From positions 62,001 through 126,000 of the forward strand of contig CAAEMZ010000033.1 of assembly GCA_900757195.1 (NCBI GenBank): a stretch of DNA of 64,000 nucleotides, given 5' to 3'. This document shows, one piece after another, positions 1 to 9,400 of the stretch. The position numbers were made by a program, and so were the translations under genes. Positions within the stretch are counted from its first letter, which is position 1; every line of letters starts with the position of its first letter. The notes under the pieces are model-generated. The model saw only the letters and a program-made list of their open reading frames with translations, was not told the origin of the DNA and did not search any database. This DNA comes from Lachnospiraceae bacterium. Its GTDB lineage: Bacteria > Bacillota > Clostridia > Lachnospirales > Lachnospiraceae.

Positions 1-104
1 GGAATCGTTCGGATATCCACGGATTCACCCTGGGCGAGCAGACGGATGGCCGTCCAGCTCAGATAGGCTGAATTCACATCAATATGAAAAATTATCGGAT
101 TCAT
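1..104 (-). CDS. dinB: DNA polymerase IV (Y family), N-terminal fragment
   Basis: This is the 5' end of a gene that runs off the left edge; 34 codons are visible. The product begins MNPIIFHIDVNSAYLSW, which matches the Y-family (DinB/UmuC) start, where the Asp of the HIDVN segment is a metal ligand of the polymerase active site. Known role: error-prone translesion synthesis. An AGAAGG ribosome site lies 8 nt ahead of the ATG at 104. The rest of the palm, fingers and little-finger domains lie outside the window, so whether this is Pol IV or a UmuC-like relative cannot be settled. Confidence 0.85.
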   Translation of the reverse strand, partial: MNPIIFHIDVNSAYLSWTAIRLLAQGESVDIRTI

Positions 105-131
105 ACGTATCACCTTCTAAAAGATATTTTT

Positions 132-160
132 ATTATAATCGAAAACTTGTTCGATGTCAA
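132..160 (-). promoter_or_regulatory. Sigma-A promoter of dinB
   Basis: On the minus strand TTGACA (160-155) and TATAAT (137-132) are separated by 17 nt, a perfect consensus promoter. It reads toward the polymerase gene. No LexA-type box was recognised with certainty. Confidence 0.8.
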
Positions 161-182
161 CAGGGGACAATCATCAAAACGG

Positions 183-211
183 TTGAGAAATCTGAATGAA
201 AATGGTACAAT
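183..211 (+). promoter_or_regulatory. Sigma-A promoter of the aroK-like/yfhO pair
   Basis: TTGAGA (183-188) and TACAAT (206-211) are 17 nt apart, about 55 nt ahead of the kinase start. It is divergent from the dinB promoter in the same 160-bp gap. Confidence 0.7.
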
Positions 212-266
212 AAACAAATATAAATAAAGGCGCTGTGAAAGAGCGCTCGATGAAAGGACTGCAGGA

Positions 267-779
267 ATGACAGATAATATAATTTTAATTGGAATGCCCG
301 GAGCGGGCAAAAGCACCATCGGAGTGGTTCTGGCAAAGGCGCTCGGCTATCATTTTATAGATTCGGATTTACTGATTCAGGACGCGGAAGAAAAGCGGCT
401 TTTTGAAATTATCGACGAAGTCGGTATTGATGGTTTTCTGGAGGTAGAAAACAGGGTTAATGCCGGAATTCAGGTTCACAGAACGGTCATCGCCACGGGA
501 GGCAGTGTTGTTTACGGGGAAGAGGCCATGGAACATCTGAAATCCATCGGTACGGTGGTTTATATTAATGTGCCTTATGAAGATCTTCAGAAACGGCTGG
601 GGGATCTTTTAAAGCGGGGCGTTGCCATCCGTAAGGGAAATACCCTGCTGGATCTGTATAATGAACGCGTTCCGCTGTATAAAAAATATGCGGATATCAC
701 GGTGGATGTTTACGGAATCCACATTCGGGAGGCCATGGAATTGATTAAAGATTCTGTGGAGAAACTGGAGTGTAAATAA
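267..779 (+). CDS. Shikimate kinase-like P-loop kinase, atypical
   Basis: A 170-residue P-loop kinase of shikimate kinase size. Walker A is GMPGAGKST (residues 9-17), the FIDSD segment (30-34) carries the substrate/Mg Asp, and an ER.PLY motif lies at 133-138, all as in AroK. However, the usual F-R pair that places a shikimate-binding Arg is F-L (57-58), and the GGG motif reads TGGS (77-80). The fold assignment is firm, but shikimate as substrate is an inference weakened by these changes. The gene ends 1 nt before yfhO, so the two are probably translationally coupled. No other aromatic-pathway gene is nearby. Confidence 0.75.
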   Translation: MTDNIILIGMPGAGKSTIGVVLAKALGYHFIDSDLLIQDAEEKRLFEIIDEVGIDGFLEVENRVNAGIQVHRTVIATGGSVVYGEEAMEHLKSIGTVVYINVPYEDLQKRLGDLLKRGVAIRKGNTLLDLYNERVPLYKKYADITVDVYGIHIREAMELIKDSVEKLECK

Positions 780-780
780 A

Positions 781-3459
781 ATGAAATTAAAGATCAGGAA
801 ATGGATTTCGGAAAAACGATGGTATATTCTGGCATTTGCGATTCCTTTTGTGGTTGTGCTGACGGCGTTTATCTGTCAGGGACTGTGGCCGTTTGGAGAC
901 CGGGGGATTGCCATTATTGATTCCTATCATCAGTATGTGCCTTTTTTCTCAGAGCTTCAGTATAAGTGGCGCCATTTTGACAGCCTGTTTTATAGCTGGA
1001 ACGGCGGCCTTGGAATGAATTTCTGGGCGGTCATTGCCTATTATCTGGCCAGCCCTTTAAATCTGCTGCTGCTTGTTTTTCCGAAAAGTATGGTGATGGA
1101 GTGTTTTACGTTCATCTATCTGATTAAAATCGGCCTGGCAGGATTGAGTTTTTCGGTATTTTTGAAGAAACGCTTTGACCACTATGGACCGTCAGTCACC
1201 GTTTTCGGATGCTGTTACGCTATGAGCAGCTTTATCATCGGCTACGGCTGGAATATTATGTGGCTGGACTGCCTGCTTCTGTTTCCGATGGTCATGCTGG
1301 GAATCCATCAGCTTGTCAGACAGAACAGAGGCTGGATGTACGGTATTTCGCTGGGACTGTGTATCTTTACGAATTACTATATTTCCATTATGATCTGCCT
1401 GTTTCTCTGCTTTTATGTTTTGGTGGAGATTAACGGCAGCCGGGAAATCTGGCTGGGAGAAAAGGTTCGTCGGTTTGGCCGTTTTGTCGTGTATTCGCTG
1501 CTTGGCGGCGGCCTTGGCGGAGTGATGCTGGTGCCGACGGCCTATGCGTTGATGGCCAGTCAGTCGGCGGACAGTACCTTTCCGAAGACATTGAAGTTTT
1601 ATCATGATGTATTTGAACTGCTGTGCCAGCATTTTACGGCGATTGAACCGACGTCTCTGAGCGGAAATTTTAACCTTTACTGCGGCGCGGCAATGCTGCT
1701 GCTTGTGCCGCTGTATTTACTGAATTCCAGAACACGGCTGGGAGACAAGGTGCTTCATATCCTTCTGACGGCTTTCCTTCTGGTCAGTCTGAACACCAAT
1801 ATGCTGACCTATGTGTGGCATGGATTTCATTTTCCGAACGGTCTTCCGGGAAGATTTTCATTTATTTATATTTTTCTGGTGCTGTCTATGGGATACGAAG
1901 GCTGGAGAAACCGGAGGTATGCGCCGAAGTGGACGGCAGCGGTTTCTGCAGCGGCCTGGCTTGCCTTTCTTGGTTATTGCTGGTGGGGGCAGAAGGCGGA
2001 ACTGGAAACATATACCTGGGGAGTCACTATCGGTGTGATTCTGATCTATGCCGTCTTATTGACGGCAGCCCGGCTGGTACAGAAAAAACGTCGGATCGTG
2101 GAATTGCTTCTGATGTTTGTCATACTGATCGAAGCCTGCGGCTACGGAACTTTTGGTCTGTGCATGAACGGCACGGTGAACCGGAAAGATTATTACAGTG
2201 ACCAGACGGCGGTGCGGACTCTGAAAAATGAGGTGGCTGCGAGGGAAAAGGAAGCTTTTTACCGTATGGAAGTGGAAGAACGCCGGGGACGGGATGATGT
2301 GACCTGGCACAATCTTCCGGGAATGTCTCTTTTTTCATCCACAGCCAATGCGGGGGTGGATCACCTTGCACGGCGCCTCGGCTTTTATGCGGTGACGAAT
2401 AAGTACAGCTATCAGGGTGCAACGCCGGAAACGGATGCGTTTCTCGATATAGCGTATCTGATCAGCGGTAAGAAGCAGGAGACGATCCGGACCTTTGAAT
2501 GGATGAGCGAAAATGCCGGCGAAAATTTATATGTGAATCACTGTGCCCTCGGTCCGGGATTTATGGTTTCCGAAAATATCCGGGAATGGGATTATGAAAA
2601 AACAAATCCTTTTGATGTAATCAATCAGATAATACTTTCGGCGACCGGGGAGGATATGCATCCTTATGACTATTTCGGACTCCCGGAACCGACGGCAGAG
2701 GGCTGTGAGCTGACGACGGACAGTTGGGCAGACTGGTCTTATACATCGGGAGACAGCAAAGAAGGAATGGTTACCTATACGTACACACCGGAGACTTCCA
2801 TGGATTTATATATTTATTTTAAAGCGACCCACTGTGAAAAAGTCGAAGTGACGGGGCCGTCGGGAAAACGGAATTATTCCGATGAAGACGGACATATTAT
2901 TGAAGTCGGGGATGTGAACAGCGGTGAAACGGTCACGTTTGTTTTTTATCTGGACGATGAATATGATAAGGGAAGCATTAAACTGATTGCGGCGCAGCAT
3001 GATATTCAGGCATTTTACCGGATGTTTGATACATTGAAACGGGCGTCGTGGAAAATTGATGCGGCTGCATCGACGGAACTGAAAGGAAGTATCCGGGCAG
3101 AGGCGGACGGAATCATGTTTACGTCGATTCCCTTCGATGAGGGATGGTCGGTCCGGGTGGACGGCGAAAAGGCAGAGGTGGAAAAAATTGCCGACGCCTT
3201 TATCGGTATTGAACTGACCGAAGGGGAACATTATATAGAGATGCATTACAGGCCGAAGGGGTTTGTTTTCGGGCTCCTTCTCACCGGAATATCCGCGGCG
3301 CTGCTCTGGGTGATGTACAGGAAAGAGCGGCGTGCTTCGCACGATAATGTATACCCACAGGGCACATCGCATGTCAATGCTCCGCACGATAATGTATACC
3401 CACAGGGCACACCGTATGTTAATGCTCCGCATGGGCGTGCTCCGCACGATAATGTATGA
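781..3459 (+). CDS. yfhO: YfhO-family polytopic membrane protein
   Basis: An 892-residue membrane protein. It has a short cytoplasmic start, roughly a dozen hydrophobic segments to about residue 460, a large polar outside domain, and a last membrane helix near 835-855. The N-terminal DSYHQYVPFF and the WNGGLGMNFW segment are typical of YfhO. In Bacillus, YfhO works with the CsbB glycosyltransferase and the flippase GtcA in glycosylating lipoteichoic acid; a CsbB/GtrB-like gene lies at 18978-19904. Oddly, the C terminus after the last helix is made of DNVYPQGT repeats encoded by a dispersed DNA repeat also found at 35.9 kb (see the repeat entry). Confidence 0.85.
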   Translation: MKLKIRKWISEKRWYILAFAIPFVVVLTAFICQGLWPFGDRGIAIIDSYHQYVPFFSELQYKWRHFDSLFYSWNGGLGMNFWAVIAYYLASPLNLLLLVFPKSMVMECFTFIYLIKIGLAGLSFSVFLKKRFDHYGPSVTVFGCCYAMSSFIIGYGWNIMWLDCLLLFPMVMLGIHQLVRQNRGWMYGISLGLCIFTNYYISIMICLFLCFYVLVEINGSREIWLGEKVRRFGRFVVYSLLGGGLGGVMLVPTAYALMASQSADSTFPKTLKFYHDVFELLCQHFTAIEPTSLSGNFNLYCGAAMLLLVPLYLLNSRTRLGDKVLHILLTAFLLVSLNTNMLTYVWHGFHFPNGLPGRFSFIYIFLVLSMGYEGWRNRRYAPKWTAAVSAAAWLAFLGYCWWGQKAELETYTWGVTIGVILIYAVLLTAARLVQKKRRIVELLLMFVILIEACGYGTFGLCMNGTVNRKDYYSDQTAVRTLKNEVAAREKEAFYRMEVEERRGRDDVTWHNLPGMSLFSSTANAGVDHLARRLGFYAVTNKYSYQGATPETDAFLDIAYLISGKKQETIRTFEWMSENAGENLYVNHCALGPGFMVSENIREWDYEKTNPFDVINQIILSATGEDMHPYDYFGLPEPTAEGCELTTDSWADWSYTSGDSKEGMVTYTYTPETSMDLYIYFKATHCEKVEVTGPSGKRNYSDEDGHIIEVGDVNSGETVTFVFYLDDEYDKGSIKLIAAQHDIQAFYRMFDTLKRASWKIDAAASTELKGSIRAEADGIMFTSIPFDEGWSVRVDGEKAEVEKIADAFIGIELTEGEHYIEMHYRPKGFVFGLLLTGISAALLWVMYRKERRASHDNVYPQGTSHVNAPHDNVYPQGTPYVNAPHGRAPHDNV
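3334..3456 (+). repeat. Dispersed repeat inside the yfhO 3' end
   Basis: Three partial units beginning at CACGATAATGTATA recur with spacings of 45 and 60 bp (units at 3340, 3385, 3445). Each carries CCCACAGGGCACA and ATGCTCCGCATGGGCG-type segments. The reverse complement of the 70-bp tandem repeat at 35903-36042 matches them closely. Here the unit lengths are multiples of three and the element is translated as the YfhO tail. Confidence 0.8.
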
Positions 3460-3515
3460 AATTATAAAAATTTTGTAAAAAAAGTGTTCATTTTTTACGA
3501 AATTATAAAATTCAA

Positions 3516-3543
3516 TTTACAAATTCTCGTAGTATGCTATAAT
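3516..3543 (+). promoter_or_regulatory. Sigma-A promoter of murA
   Basis: TTTACA (3516-3521), 16-nt spacer, TATAAT (3538-3543). Transcription would start near 3550. This excludes an upstream in-frame start at 3542 and supports the ATG at 3581. Confidence 0.7.
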
Positions 3544-3580
3544 GGTTAAGACTATAACAGAAAGTTTGTTGAGGTGTATC

Positions 3581-4873
3581 ATGGAACAATATGTTATAAA
3601 AGGCGGTAGTCCACTGGTTGGTGAAGTGACCATTGGAGGCGCAAAGAATGCAGCTTTAGGTATTCTTGCAGCAGCCATTATGAGTGACGAAGATGTCATT
3701 ATTGACAATCTGCCGGATGTGAGTGATATTAATGTTTTGTTACAGGCGATTGCTTCCATCGGTGCAGAAGTTGAAAGAATCGATAGAAATACGGTAAAAA
3801 TAAACGGAAAAAATATTCGCAGTTATTGTATTGACGACGGATTTATCCGGAAAATCAGAGCCTCCTATTATCTTCTGGGAGCCCTTCTCGGAAAATATAA
3901 AGAGGCAGAGGTTGCGCTTCCGGGCGGATGCAACATCGGAAGCCGTCCGATCGACCAGCATATTAAAGGTTTTCGGGCGCTTGGCGCTAAAGTGGATATT
4001 AATAACAGCATGATCGTTGCCAGAGCGGAAGAACTCCGGGCACGCCATATCTATCTGGATGTGGTCAGTGTTGGTGCGACGATTAATATCATGCTGGCTG
4101 CTTCCATGGCGGAAGGACGTACGATTTTAGAGAATTCGGCGAAGGAGCCGCATATTGTTGATGTAGCAAATTTCCTGAACTCTATGGGCGCCGATATTAA
4201 AGGCGCCGGAACGGATGTGATCCGTATCCGGGGCGTTCAGAAGCTTCATGGAACGGAATATACGATTATACCGGATCAGATCGAAGCCGGAACATTTATG
4301 TGTGCCGCTGTGGCAACTCAGGGAGATATTACAGTCAAACATGTAATTCCGAAGCATCTGGAATCCATTTCAGCAAAGCTGCTTGAGATGGGGGCGGAGA
4401 TCGAGGAACTGGATGATGCTGTCCGGGTGGTTGCTTCCAAACGGCTGCAGCCGACGAATATTAAAACACTGCCGTATCCGGGATTTCCTACAGATATGCA
4501 GCCGCAGATGGCCATTGCACTGGCCCTGGCGGATGGAACCAGCGTCATTACAGAAAGCATTTTTGAAAACCGGTTCCGTTATGTGGATGAGCTGGCCCGA
4601 ATGGGAGCCCGCATTAAAGTTGAAGGGAATACAGCGATTATTATCGGTGTGCCGAAATATAAAGGCGCTCATATGAGTGCGCCGGATTTGCGTGCCGGAG
4701 CAGCGCTGGTGATTGCGGCCCTGGCAGCCGACGGATATTCAACGGTGGATTCTATCGGTTATATTCAGCGGGGATATGAAGATTTTGAAGGAAAACTCTG
4801 CAGTCTCGGTGCCTGCATTGAGAAAGTGGATAACGATAAGGATCTTCAGAAATTTAAGTTTAAAGTCGGATGA
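3581..4873 (+). CDS. murA: UDP-N-acetylglucosamine 1-carboxyvinyltransferase
   Basis: A 430-residue cytoplasmic enzyme that transfers enolpyruvate from PEP to UDP-GlcNAc, the first committed step of peptidoglycan synthesis and the fosfomycin target. GGAKNAAL near the N terminus carries the conserved Lys-Asn. The PGGCNIGSRP loop has the catalytic and fosfomycin-reactive Cys, so sensitivity is expected, and RDL-type residues follow in APDLRAGAAL near the C terminus. The ATG at 3581 is chosen for its GAGGTG ribosome site and because earlier in-frame codons overlap the promoter. Firmicutes often carry two paralogues (MurA and MurZ); which one this is cannot be said. It is monocistronic and followed by the metK riboswitch. 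Confidence 0.95.
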   Translation: MEQYVIKGGSPLVGEVTIGGAKNAALGILAAAIMSDEDVIIDNLPDVSDINVLLQAIASIGAEVERIDRNTVKINGKNIRSYCIDDGFIRKIRASYYLLGALLGKYKEAEVALPGGCNIGSRPIDQHIKGFRALGAKVDINNSMIVARAEELRARHIYLDVVSVGATINIMLAASMAEGRTILENSAKEPHIVDVANFLNSMGADIKGAGTDVIRIRGVQKLHGTEYTIIPDQIEAGTFMCAAVATQGDITVKHVIPKHLESISAKLLEMGAEIEELDDAVRVVASKRLQPTNIKTLPYPGFPTDMQPQMAIALALADGTSVITESIFENRFRYVDELARMGARIKVEGNTAIIIGVPKYKGAHMSAPDLRAGAALVIAALAADGYSTVDSIGYIQRGYEDFEGKLCSLGACIEKVDNDKDLQKFKFKVG

Positions 4874-4920
4874 TTTCCGGCGGTATCCCGTGAAACTGTA
4901 AACTAAATATGGAACGATTT

Positions 4921-5020
4921 CTCTTATTCAGAGCAATGGAGCCTAAGGAGCGATGATATTGCGGCAACCCCGATGTATAGGAAGGTGCCTGCCGGAGCGA
5001 ATAATTTCGAACAATAAGAG
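4921..5020 (+). promoter_or_regulatory. SAM-I (S-box) riboswitch
   Basis: CTCTTATT (4921-4928) pairs with AATAAGAG (5013-5020) to close P1. Inside are the conserved GATGA, GCGGCAACC and GGTGCCTGCC segments of the S-box aptamer in the right order. The intrinsic terminator at 5039-5062 follows at once, so SAM binding is expected to stop transcription into metK. Confidence 0.92.
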
Positions 5021-5038
5021 GGTTTGATAGAAGAATCA

Positions 5039-5062
5039 AGTCCGCTTTTGCGGGCTTTTTTC
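5039..5062 (+). terminator. Riboswitch-controlled terminator before metK
   Basis: AGTCCGC (5039-5045), TTTT loop, GCGGGCT (5050-5056), then a T-run. This is the expression platform of the SAM riboswitch. Confidence 0.88.
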
Positions 5063-5131
5063 TTTTCTTTATTATCTCAAATAAAATATTCAAATGAAAC
5101 AGGAACTGTGACAGGAAGGAGAAACAATTTA

Positions 5132-6319
5132 ATGGAAAAACTTTTATTTACTTCAGAATCTGTAACCGAAGGACATCCGGACAAAATCTGCGATCAGATT
5201 TCCGATGCGATTTTAGATGCCATGATGGCGCAGGACCCGATGAGCCGGGTAGCCTGTGAAACCTGTACAACAACCGGCCTTGTGATGGTTATGGGTGAAA
5301 TTACTTCAAAAGCAAATGTGGATATCGGAAAAATTGTCCGTGATACCGTCAACGAAATCGGCTACAACCGGGGCAAATACGGCTTTGATGCCGATACCTG
5401 CTCTGTGATGGTGACCCTGGATAAGCAGTCAACGGATATTGCCATGGGCGTTGATAAAGCGCTGGAAGCCAGAGAGCATAAGATGTCCGATGATGAAATC
5501 GAAGCCATCGGCGCCGGAGACCAGGGAATGATGTTCGGTTTCGCAACGAATGAAACCGAAGAATATATGCCGTATCCGATTGCCATGGCGCATAAGCTGG
5601 CCAGAAAATTAGCCGAAGTGCGTAAGGACGGAACCCTGCCTTATCTGCGTCCGGACGGAAAAACCCAGGTGACCATCGAATATGATGAGAACGGCAAACC
5701 GGCCCGGATCGATACGGTGGTTCTTTCCACACAGCATGATCCGGAAGTGACCCAGGAACAGATTCATGAAGACGTTCGCAAATACATTTTTGATCCGGTA
5801 CTCCCTGAGGACATGCTGGATGAAAAGACCCGGTTTTTTATTAACCCGACCGGACGTTTTGTCATCGGCGGACCGCATGGAGACAGCGGACTGACCGGAC
5901 GGAAGATTATTGTAGATACCTACGGCGGTTATGCGCGTCACGGCGGCGGCGCTTTCTCCGGAAAAGACTGTACCAAAGTAGACCGTTCTGCAGCCTATGC
6001 AGCCCGGTATGTGGCAAAAAATATTGTTGCGTCCGGACTTGCCGATAAATGTGAAATTCAGCTTTCCTATGCGATCGGCGTGGCACAGCCAACCTCCGTT
6101 ATGGTTGATACCTTCGGCACCGGAAAGATTTCCGAAACCAAACTTGTGGATATTATCCGTGAAAACTTTGATCTGCGTCCGGCAGGTATTATTAAAATGC
6201 TTGATTTACGCCGGCCGATTTATAAACAGACGGCAGCTTACGGTCATTTCGGAAGAAATGATCTGGATCTTCCATGGGAAAAAACAGATAAGGTTGAACT
6301 GCTGAAAAAGTATTTATAG
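5132..6319 (+). CDS. metK: S-adenosylmethionine synthetase
   Basis: A 395-residue enzyme making SAM from methionine and ATP. The start [18 protein letters not shown] is the family start, with the ATP-binding GHPDKICDQ. Further signatures are [18 protein letters not shown] and [16 protein letters not shown]. An open frame extends upstream to 5024, but it overlaps the riboswitch terminator. The ATG at 5132 has an AAGGAG site and gives the usual length. It is under the S-box riboswitch, giving feedback by its own product. Confidence 0.97.
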   Translation: MEKLLFTSESVTEGHPDKICDQISDAILDAMMAQDPMSRVACETCTTTGLVMVMGEITSKANVDIGKIVRDTVNEIGYNRGKYGFDADTCSVMVTLDKQSTDIAMGVDKALEAREHKMSDDEIEAIGAGDQGMMFGFATNETEEYMPYPIAMAHKLARKLAEVRKDGTLPYLRPDGKTQVTIEYDENGKPARIDTVVLSTQHDPEVTQEQIHEDVRKYIFDPVLPEDMLDEKTRFFINPTGRFVIGGPHGDSGLTGRKIIVDTYGGYARHGGGAFSGKDCTKVDRSAAYAARYVAKNIVASGLADKCEIQLSYAIGVAQPTSVMVDTFGTGKISETKLVDIIRENFDLRPAGIIKMLDLRRPIYKQTAAYGHFGRNDLDLPWEKTDKVELLKKYL

Positions 6320-6353
6320 GCAGCCGGAAACGGATGGAAGGGAGGGCGTCTTT

Positions 6354-7829
6354 ATGCGGTTAGCGACACGAATGAAGCTTACATATGGAACAGTATTTAT
6401 TGTCCCTCTGATTTTAATGTTCGTAACATTCTGGGGAATGGGACAGATAGAAATGCGGGCGCTGCGTCAGAAGTTTGATATGGAAGAAGCCAGCGTGGAG
6501 ATGCTCGTCAATCCCTACAAGATGCTGGATAAAATTTCCTCCAGTATTGTGGATGAACTCAGGAATACGGCTGAAAACAGTCCGGAAAAACTGATGGATA
6601 CCGCTTATCTGGAACAGATGAATCAGCGTCTGGAAGCCTATTCGTCGTTCCTTGTCCTGCGCCGCGGGGGCGAAGTCTATTATTCGGGCGGACCCGGGGA
6701 CACAGGACTGGAGCTTTCGAATCTGGAACTCTTCACCGTGGACAGTGGTTTTGTCAGTGGTGAAGAGCCCTATCATCTGAAGCAGATTGACTTTGGATTT
6801 TCTGACGGCAGTGAAGGTGTTGTCCAGATATTGACGCCGGTGGAATCCGTTGTACATCAGGTGGAAAATATGATTGTCAAAGCCTTTGTTCTGGCGCTTA
6901 TTATTCTGGTCGCTGTCAGCGGAACGGCCTTTTTCGGTCTGTACCAGAGCATCGTTCAGCCGCTGGAAAAGCTGAAGCGGGCTGCGGTGAATATCAAAGA
7001 GGGCAATCTTGATTTTAATGTCATCACGGATACGGAGGATGAGATCGGCGAAGTGTGTACGGCCTTTGAAGAAATGCGTATAAAACTGAAAGCCCAGATC
7101 GATCTGAGTATGCAGTATGAAAAGGACAACAAGGAACTTATCAGTAATATTTCCCACGATCTGAAAACACCGATCACCGCCATTAAGGGGTATGTGGAAG
7201 GCATCCGCGACGGCGTGGCGGACACTCCGGAAAAAATGGACAAATATATCCGGACGATTTATAATAAAGCCACGGATATGGATAAGCTGATCGATGAACT
7301 TTTTCTGTACTCGAAGCTGGACAGCAATTCTATGAATTACAGCTTTGCCAAACTGAATCTGAAGGATTATTTTGAGGACTGTGTGGATGAAATCTCTCTG
7401 GATCTGGAATCCCGGGGCATCGCTTTTTCCTATAATAATTATGTGCCTGAGGGGACAATGATTATTGCGGACCCGGAACAGTTAAAACGGGTTATCAATA
7501 ACATCGTGGGTAATTCGGTGAAATATATGGGAACAGAACCCGGACGGATCGGCATTTTTATTAAAGATGAGCCGGAATTTATTCAGATAGAGATTCAGGA
7601 TAACGGCAGGGGCATCGCGAAGAATGAACTGCCGCGTATTTTTGAACGGTGTTACCGGACGGATGCCTCGAGAAATTCCTCCAAGGGCGGCAGCGGCCTG
7701 GGGCTTTCCATTGCGAAGAAAATTATTGAAGAGCATGGCGGTAAAATCTGGGCGAACAGTGTGGAAGGCCAGGGGACGACCATCAGCTTTGTTCTGAGAA
7801 AGTATAAGGAGTGTGTGACCTATGAATAA
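6354..7829 (+). CDS. Membrane sensor histidine kinase
   Basis: 491 residues: a membrane helix near 9-29, an outside sensor region of about 140 residues without a recognised fold, and a second helix near 173-196. Then come HAMP, the HisKA segment NISHDLKTP with phospho-acceptor His268, and the HATPase boxes (DNGRGIAKNE, GGSGLGLSIAKKI). It overlaps the response regulator gene by 8 bp, so the two form one signalling unit. The stimulus is unknown and no dedicated target gene sits beside it. Confidence 0.92.
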   Translation: MRLATRMKLTYGTVFIVPLILMFVTFWGMGQIEMRALRQKFDMEEASVEMLVNPYKMLDKISSSIVDELRNTAENSPEKLMDTAYLEQMNQRLEAYSSFLVLRRGGEVYYSGGPGDTGLELSNLELFTVDSGFVSGEEPYHLKQIDFGFSDGSEGVVQILTPVESVVHQVENMIVKAFVLALIILVAVSGTAFFGLYQSIVQPLEKLKRAAVNIKEGNLDFNVITDTEDEIGEVCTAFEEMRIKLKAQIDLSMQYEKDNKELISNISHDLKTPITAIKGYVEGIRDGVADTPEKMDKYIRTIYNKATDMDKLIDELFLYSKLDSNSMNYSFAKLNLKDYFEDCVDEISLDLESRGIAFSYNNYVPEGTMIIADPEQLKRVINNIVGNSVKYMGTEPGRIGIFIKDEPEFIQIEIQDNGRGIAKNELPRIFERCYRTDASRNSSKGGSGLGLSIAKKIIEEHGGKIWANSVEGQGTTISFVLRKYKECVTYE

Positions 7830-8511
7830 AATACTGATTGTGGAAGATGAAGTGAGCATTGCGGAACTGGAAAAAGATTATCTGGAGCTGAGCGGCTTTG
7901 AAGTGGATATGGAGCACAGCGGCGATACAGGACTTGAAAAGGCTTTGAAGAATGATTACAATCTGATTATTCTGGATTTGATGCTGCCGGGAATCGACGG
8001 ATTTGAAATCTGCCGGAGAATCCGGGAGCAGAAGAACATTCCGGTCCTTATGGTTTCCGCAAAGAAAGAGGATATCGATAAAATCCGCGGTCTTGGTATG
8101 GGAGCGGATGATTATATCACCAAGCCTTTCAGTCCGAGTGAACTGGTAGCCCGGGTGAAGGCCCATCTGGCCCGCTATGAGCGTCTGATCGGCAGTGCGG
8201 CCAAATCCAATGAAATTATCGAAATCCGCGGCCTGAAAATCGATAAGACGGCCCGTCGGGTTTATGTCAACGGTGAGGAAAAGGCCTTCACGACGAAAGA
8301 GTTTGATTTGCTGACATTTCTGGCGGAAAATCCGAACCATGTTTTCAAAAAAGAAGAACTTTTCAATAAGATCTGGGATATGGAGTCTCTGGGAGACATC
8401 GCGACTGTGACGGTCCATATTAAAAAGATCCGTGAAAAAATTGAATTTAATACGTCCAAACCTCAGTATATTGAAACAATCTGGGGTGTGGGATACCGGT
8501 TTAAGGTATAA
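7822..8511 (+). CDS. OmpR/PhoB-family response regulator
   Basis: 229 residues. The receiver domain (1-120) has the acidic pair E8/D9, phospho-acceptor Asp52 in IILDLMLPG, and the ITKPFSPSEL end with its conserved Lys. A winged-helix DNA-binding domain (about 130-228) ends in the typical TIWGVGYRFKV. It is translationally coupled to the kinase (8-bp overlap) and followed by a strong terminator. Confidence 0.94.
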   Translation: MNKILIVEDEVSIAELEKDYLELSGFEVDMEHSGDTGLEKALKNDYNLIILDLMLPGIDGFEICRRIREQKNIPVLMVSAKKEDIDKIRGLGMGADDYITKPFSPSELVARVKAHLARYERLIGSAAKSNEIIEIRGLKIDKTARRVYVNGEEKAFTTKEFDLLTFLAENPNHVFKKEELFNKIWDMESLGDIATVTVHIKKIREKIEFNTSKPQYIETIWGVGYRFKV

Positions 8512-8514
8512 CGA

Positions 8515-8560
8515 TAAAAAAGATTCGCAGAATTCTTTCGGATTCTGCGAATCTTTTTTT
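8515..8560. terminator. Bidirectional terminator
   Basis: AGATTCGCAGAAT and its 13-nt complement, with A-runs before and T-runs after, sit between the convergent response regulator and TrmH-type genes. It can end both transcripts. Confidence 0.9.
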
Positions 8561-9386
8561 ATTTCCGGCTGCCGAGCTGCCAGAAGGCAACGGCGCTTGC
8601 GGCCGCAACATTTAAGGAGTCCACGCCGTTGGACATGGGAATCCGAACGGTGTAATCACAGTCAGCGATGGTGGCAGAGGCCAGACCGTCTCCTTCTGTG
8701 CCGAGGATGATGGCCAGCTTTTCTTCAGACATCAGCCGTGGGTCATCGATCGCCATGGCATTATCGCTTAATGCCATGGCGACGGTTTTAAATCCCAGAT
8801 GATGCAGAAAATCAATGCCCTGCTGAGGCCAGGCCTCCGCTTCTCTGAGGAAGGTCCAGGGAATGAGAAAGACATTTCCCATACTGACCCGTATTGAACG
8901 GCGGTACAGGGGATTGCTGCAGGCGCCGGTCAGCAGGACGGCGTCGATGTTGAGGGCGGCAGCGGACCGGAAAATGGCGCCGATATTTGTCGGATTCATG
9001 ACATTCTCAAGCACGGCAATCCGCCGCGCGCCGGCGCAGACGGTTTCCGGCGCCGGGAGGGGCGGACGGTGCATGGCGCAGAGCATCCCGCGGGTTAATT
9101 TAAAACCGGTGAGCTGTGTCAGCACATCAAATCCGGCGGTATAAACCGGAATATCCCGGCAGCGTTCGATCAGAGGTTTTCCCTGACCGGAAATGTGTTT
9201 ACTTTCCATTAAAAAAGAGATAGGAACACATCCGGCATCCAGGGCCCGTTCAATGACCTTTGGGCTTTCTGCGATGAAAATTCCTTTTTCCGGCGCATGG
9301 CGGTTTAGAAGCTGTCCTTCCGTAAGGCGGGCATAAACATCGAGCTCCGGCGCCGAAAAGTCTGTAATTTCGATAATATTTGACAT
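8559..9386 (-). CDS. TrmH/SpoU-family RNA methyltransferase
   Basis: 275 residues. An N-terminal L30e-like substrate domain (about 1-110) precedes a SPOUT domain with motif 1 NPTNIGAIFRSAA (catalytic-type Arg), motif 2 ILGTEGDGL and motif 3 IPMSNGVDSLNVAAA, which forms the trefoil knot binding SAM. It probably 2'-O-methylates a ribose in tRNA or rRNA; which one cannot be told. It heads the minus strand before arsC with a 14-bp gap, so it is likely the last gene of the DUF5714-arsC-trmH transcript. Confidence 0.9.
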   Translation of the reverse strand: MSNIIEITDFSAPELDVYARLTEGQLLNRHAPEKGIFIAESPKVIERALDAGCVPISFLMESKHISGQGKPLIERCRDIPVYTAGFDVLTQLTGFKLTRGMLCAMHRPPLPAPETVCAGARRIAVLENVMNPTNIGAIFRSAAALNIDAVLLTGACSNPLYRRSIRVSMGNVFLIPWTFLREAEAWPQQGIDFLHHLGFKTVAMALSDNAMAIDDPRLMSEEKLAIILGTEGDGLASATIADCDYTVRIPMSNGVDSLNVAAASAVAFWQLGSRK

Positions 9387-9400
9387 AAATAATCTCCTGT

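Noticed and set aside
3542..3580. N-terminal extension of MurA
   Set aside because: The earlier start overlaps the promoter -10 and lacks a ribosome site; MEQYVIKGG is the usual beginning.
5024..5131. N-terminal extension of MetK
   Set aside because: It would start within the riboswitch platform; the family start is at 5132.
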